NCBI GenBank assembly: GCA_034435675.1
Contig: DAOTWP010000074.1
Span: 1-22,299 of the forward strand
Source of the DNA: DAOTWP01 sp034435675
GTDB lineage: Bacteria > Chloroflexota > Anaerolineae > Aggregatilineales > Phototrophicaceae
Direction of reading: 5' to 3'
DNA: 22,299 nt
Shown here: piece by piece, positions 21,367 through 22,299 of the stretch
Layout of the letters: each line of letters opens with the position of its first letter
How positions within the stretch are numbered: position 1 is the stretch's first letter
The notes under the pieces: model-generated
Seen by the model: only the letters and a program-made list of their open reading frames with translations
What the model was told of the DNA's origin: nothing
The model's database searches: none
Made by a program: the position numbers and the translations under genes

Positions 21367-22299
21367 ATGACTGACGTATTCGTTTCCTATTCGCGGTTGG
21401 ACAAGGAATTTGTAGGACAGCTTCGAGAGGCACTAATTGCCAAAGCGCAAGACGTGTGGATTGACTGGGAATCCATACCACCTTCGCAGGTGTGGTGGGG
21501 CGAGATCAGAAAAGGCATTGCCAGAGCTAACAATTTTGTCGTCGTGCTTTCCCCTAGCGCGATGGCATCGCCAATCTGCCAGATGGAGATTGAATATGCT
21601 CGGCAACTGAAGAAGCGCATCATACCCGTGCTGCACGCTGAATATGACCGAGAGGAATGTATCAGCAGCATTGCGACCCGACTGGCAAAGAAAGAGCAAA
21701 GCGCCACGCGCGAAATCTGGGGCATGCGCCAGCCGCACGACTTGTTTGACGCCAATGAAAGTGAACTAAAACGCATCAATTACTTCTTCTTCAAGGCGGA
21801 TGACGATTTTGTCACGCGCTTCAATGAATTGTTGGTGATTGTCCGCACAGACTACGCACACAAGGAGCAGCATACTACGTTGCAGCTGCGCGCAATGGAA
21901 TGGAAGCGGCGGGGGCGAGATGCCAGCTTTCTGCTCCTGGACACTGAACTCGTAGCAGCCCAGGCATGGCTGGACGCTGCCGTAGGCAAGAAGCCTTCCC
22001 CGACCGAGATGCACCGCGTCTATATTGCCGCTAGCGCTCGCCGCACGCGCCAACTGCGCAATATCCGTCATACTAGTATTATCGGTAGTATTGTGGCAGT
22101 GTTCGCGTTCGTGTTTGCGCTGGTGGCAACGTTGTTGGGGGTACAAGCGGGCAAACAGGCGAATGCTGCCCAAGCACAAGCGGCAAGCGCGGACACACAA
22201 GTCGCATTGGCGAATGGTGAATTGACGTTGATTCCGCAAACCTTGACCCCCATAGGAGGTACGCTGGTTGCAGGCGCAACACAACTCGCCGTTGCAAAT
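21367..22299 (+). CDS. TIR-linker-TM conflict protein (3' end outside window)
   Basis: This is the first 311 residues of a protein open at the right edge. Residues 1-160 are a TIR domain: DVFVSYSRLDKEFVGQL, DVWIDWESIPP, FVVVLSPSAMASPICQMEIE and KKRIIPVL; E74 is the candidate catalytic Glu. Residues 170-230 form a basic helical linker (LRAMEWKRRGRDASFLL, EMHRVYIAASARRTRQL) that in known families joins TIR or STAND effectors to a membrane anchor. A single TM helix follows at 237-259 (GSIVAVFAFVFALVATLLG), then an Ala/Gln-rich segment and a Thr/Pro linker (LIPQTLTPIGGTL). Such proteins usually end in WD40, pentapeptide or SUMF1 sensor domains, which would lie beyond the window. Codon use (CTA, AGA, ATA) is more A+T-rich than its neighbours, suggesting separate acquisition. 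The ribosome site is weak (GTGGAAG). NAD-depleting immunity is inferred. Confidence 0.88.
   Translation, partial: MTDVFVSYSRLDKEFVGQLREALIAKAQDVWIDWESIPPSQVWWGEIRKGIARANNFVVVLSPSAMASPICQMEIEYARQLKKRIIPVLHAEYDREECISSIATRLAKKEQSATREIWGMRQPHDLFDANESELKRINYFFFKADDDFVTRFNELLVIVRTDYAHKEQHTTLQLRAMEWKRRGRDASFLLLDTELVAAQAWLDAAVGKKPSPTEMHRVYIAASARRTRQLRNIRHTSIIGSIVAVFAFVFALVATLLGVQAGKQANAAQAQAASADTQVALANGELTLIPQTLTPIGGTLVAGATQLAVAN

Overview
The window reads as a GC-rich bacterial chromosome fragment, most likely from the Chloroflexota (Anaerolineae-like). This rests on the gene mix: a PhoX-type phosphatase, a PHP esterase, a Kef/USP antiporter, a DUF433 antitoxin, and TIR, NACHT and SUMF1-domain proteins. 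It is an inference; there is no rRNA or other marker gene. I see no tRNA, rRNA, CRISPR array, transposase, integrase or replication origin.

Layout. (1) 1-787: the 3' end of a SUMF1/formylglycine-generating-enzyme-like protein, followed by two hairpin/T-tract terminators. (2) 797-2136: a PHP phosphoesterase gene flanked by two diverged copies of one noncoding repeat. (3) 2279-4003: a Tat-exported PhoX alkaline phosphatase. (4) 4102-6522, minus: a TIR-NACHT-multipass membrane protein, a STAND-type conflict protein and probable antiphage sensor. (5) 6711-13282: mostly plus-strand housekeeping and membrane genes (quinone-reductase-like MDR enzyme, a multipass protein with a duplicated His motif, a ClbS/DfsB-like four-helix protein, a Kef antiporter with C-terminal USP-like regions, a PAP2 phosphatase), with a small DUF433 antitoxin on the minus strand. 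(6) 13299-15312, minus: a zinc alcohol dehydrogenase, a palindromic repeat, and two small adjacent genes that look like distant paralogs.

(7) 15398-20908: phage-structural-type genes on the plus strand (head-tail connector-like, tail-completion-like, a 509-residue tail-tip-like protein, a fibre-like protein and a small TM-ended protein). They are interrupted by a minus-strand block of a TetR regulator, a four-to-six helix membrane protein and a 28-residue membrane peptide. Capsid, portal, terminase, tape measure and lysis genes are not present here. The cassette ends at a strong rho-independent terminator (21093-21128). (8) 20951-22299: a palindromic element related to the one near 14.4 kb, a very short ORF that may be a broken phage gene, and a TIR-linker-TM protein that runs off the window in more A+T-rich sequence.

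The conflict-related genes (SUMF1 fragment, TIR-NACHT, DUF433, second TIR protein) are scattered among housekeeping and phage-derived genes rather than forming one operon. The most distinctive parts are the two TIR proteins of different design, the incomplete tail cassette with a nested regulator block, the palindromic repeat pair, and the tandem small paralogs.
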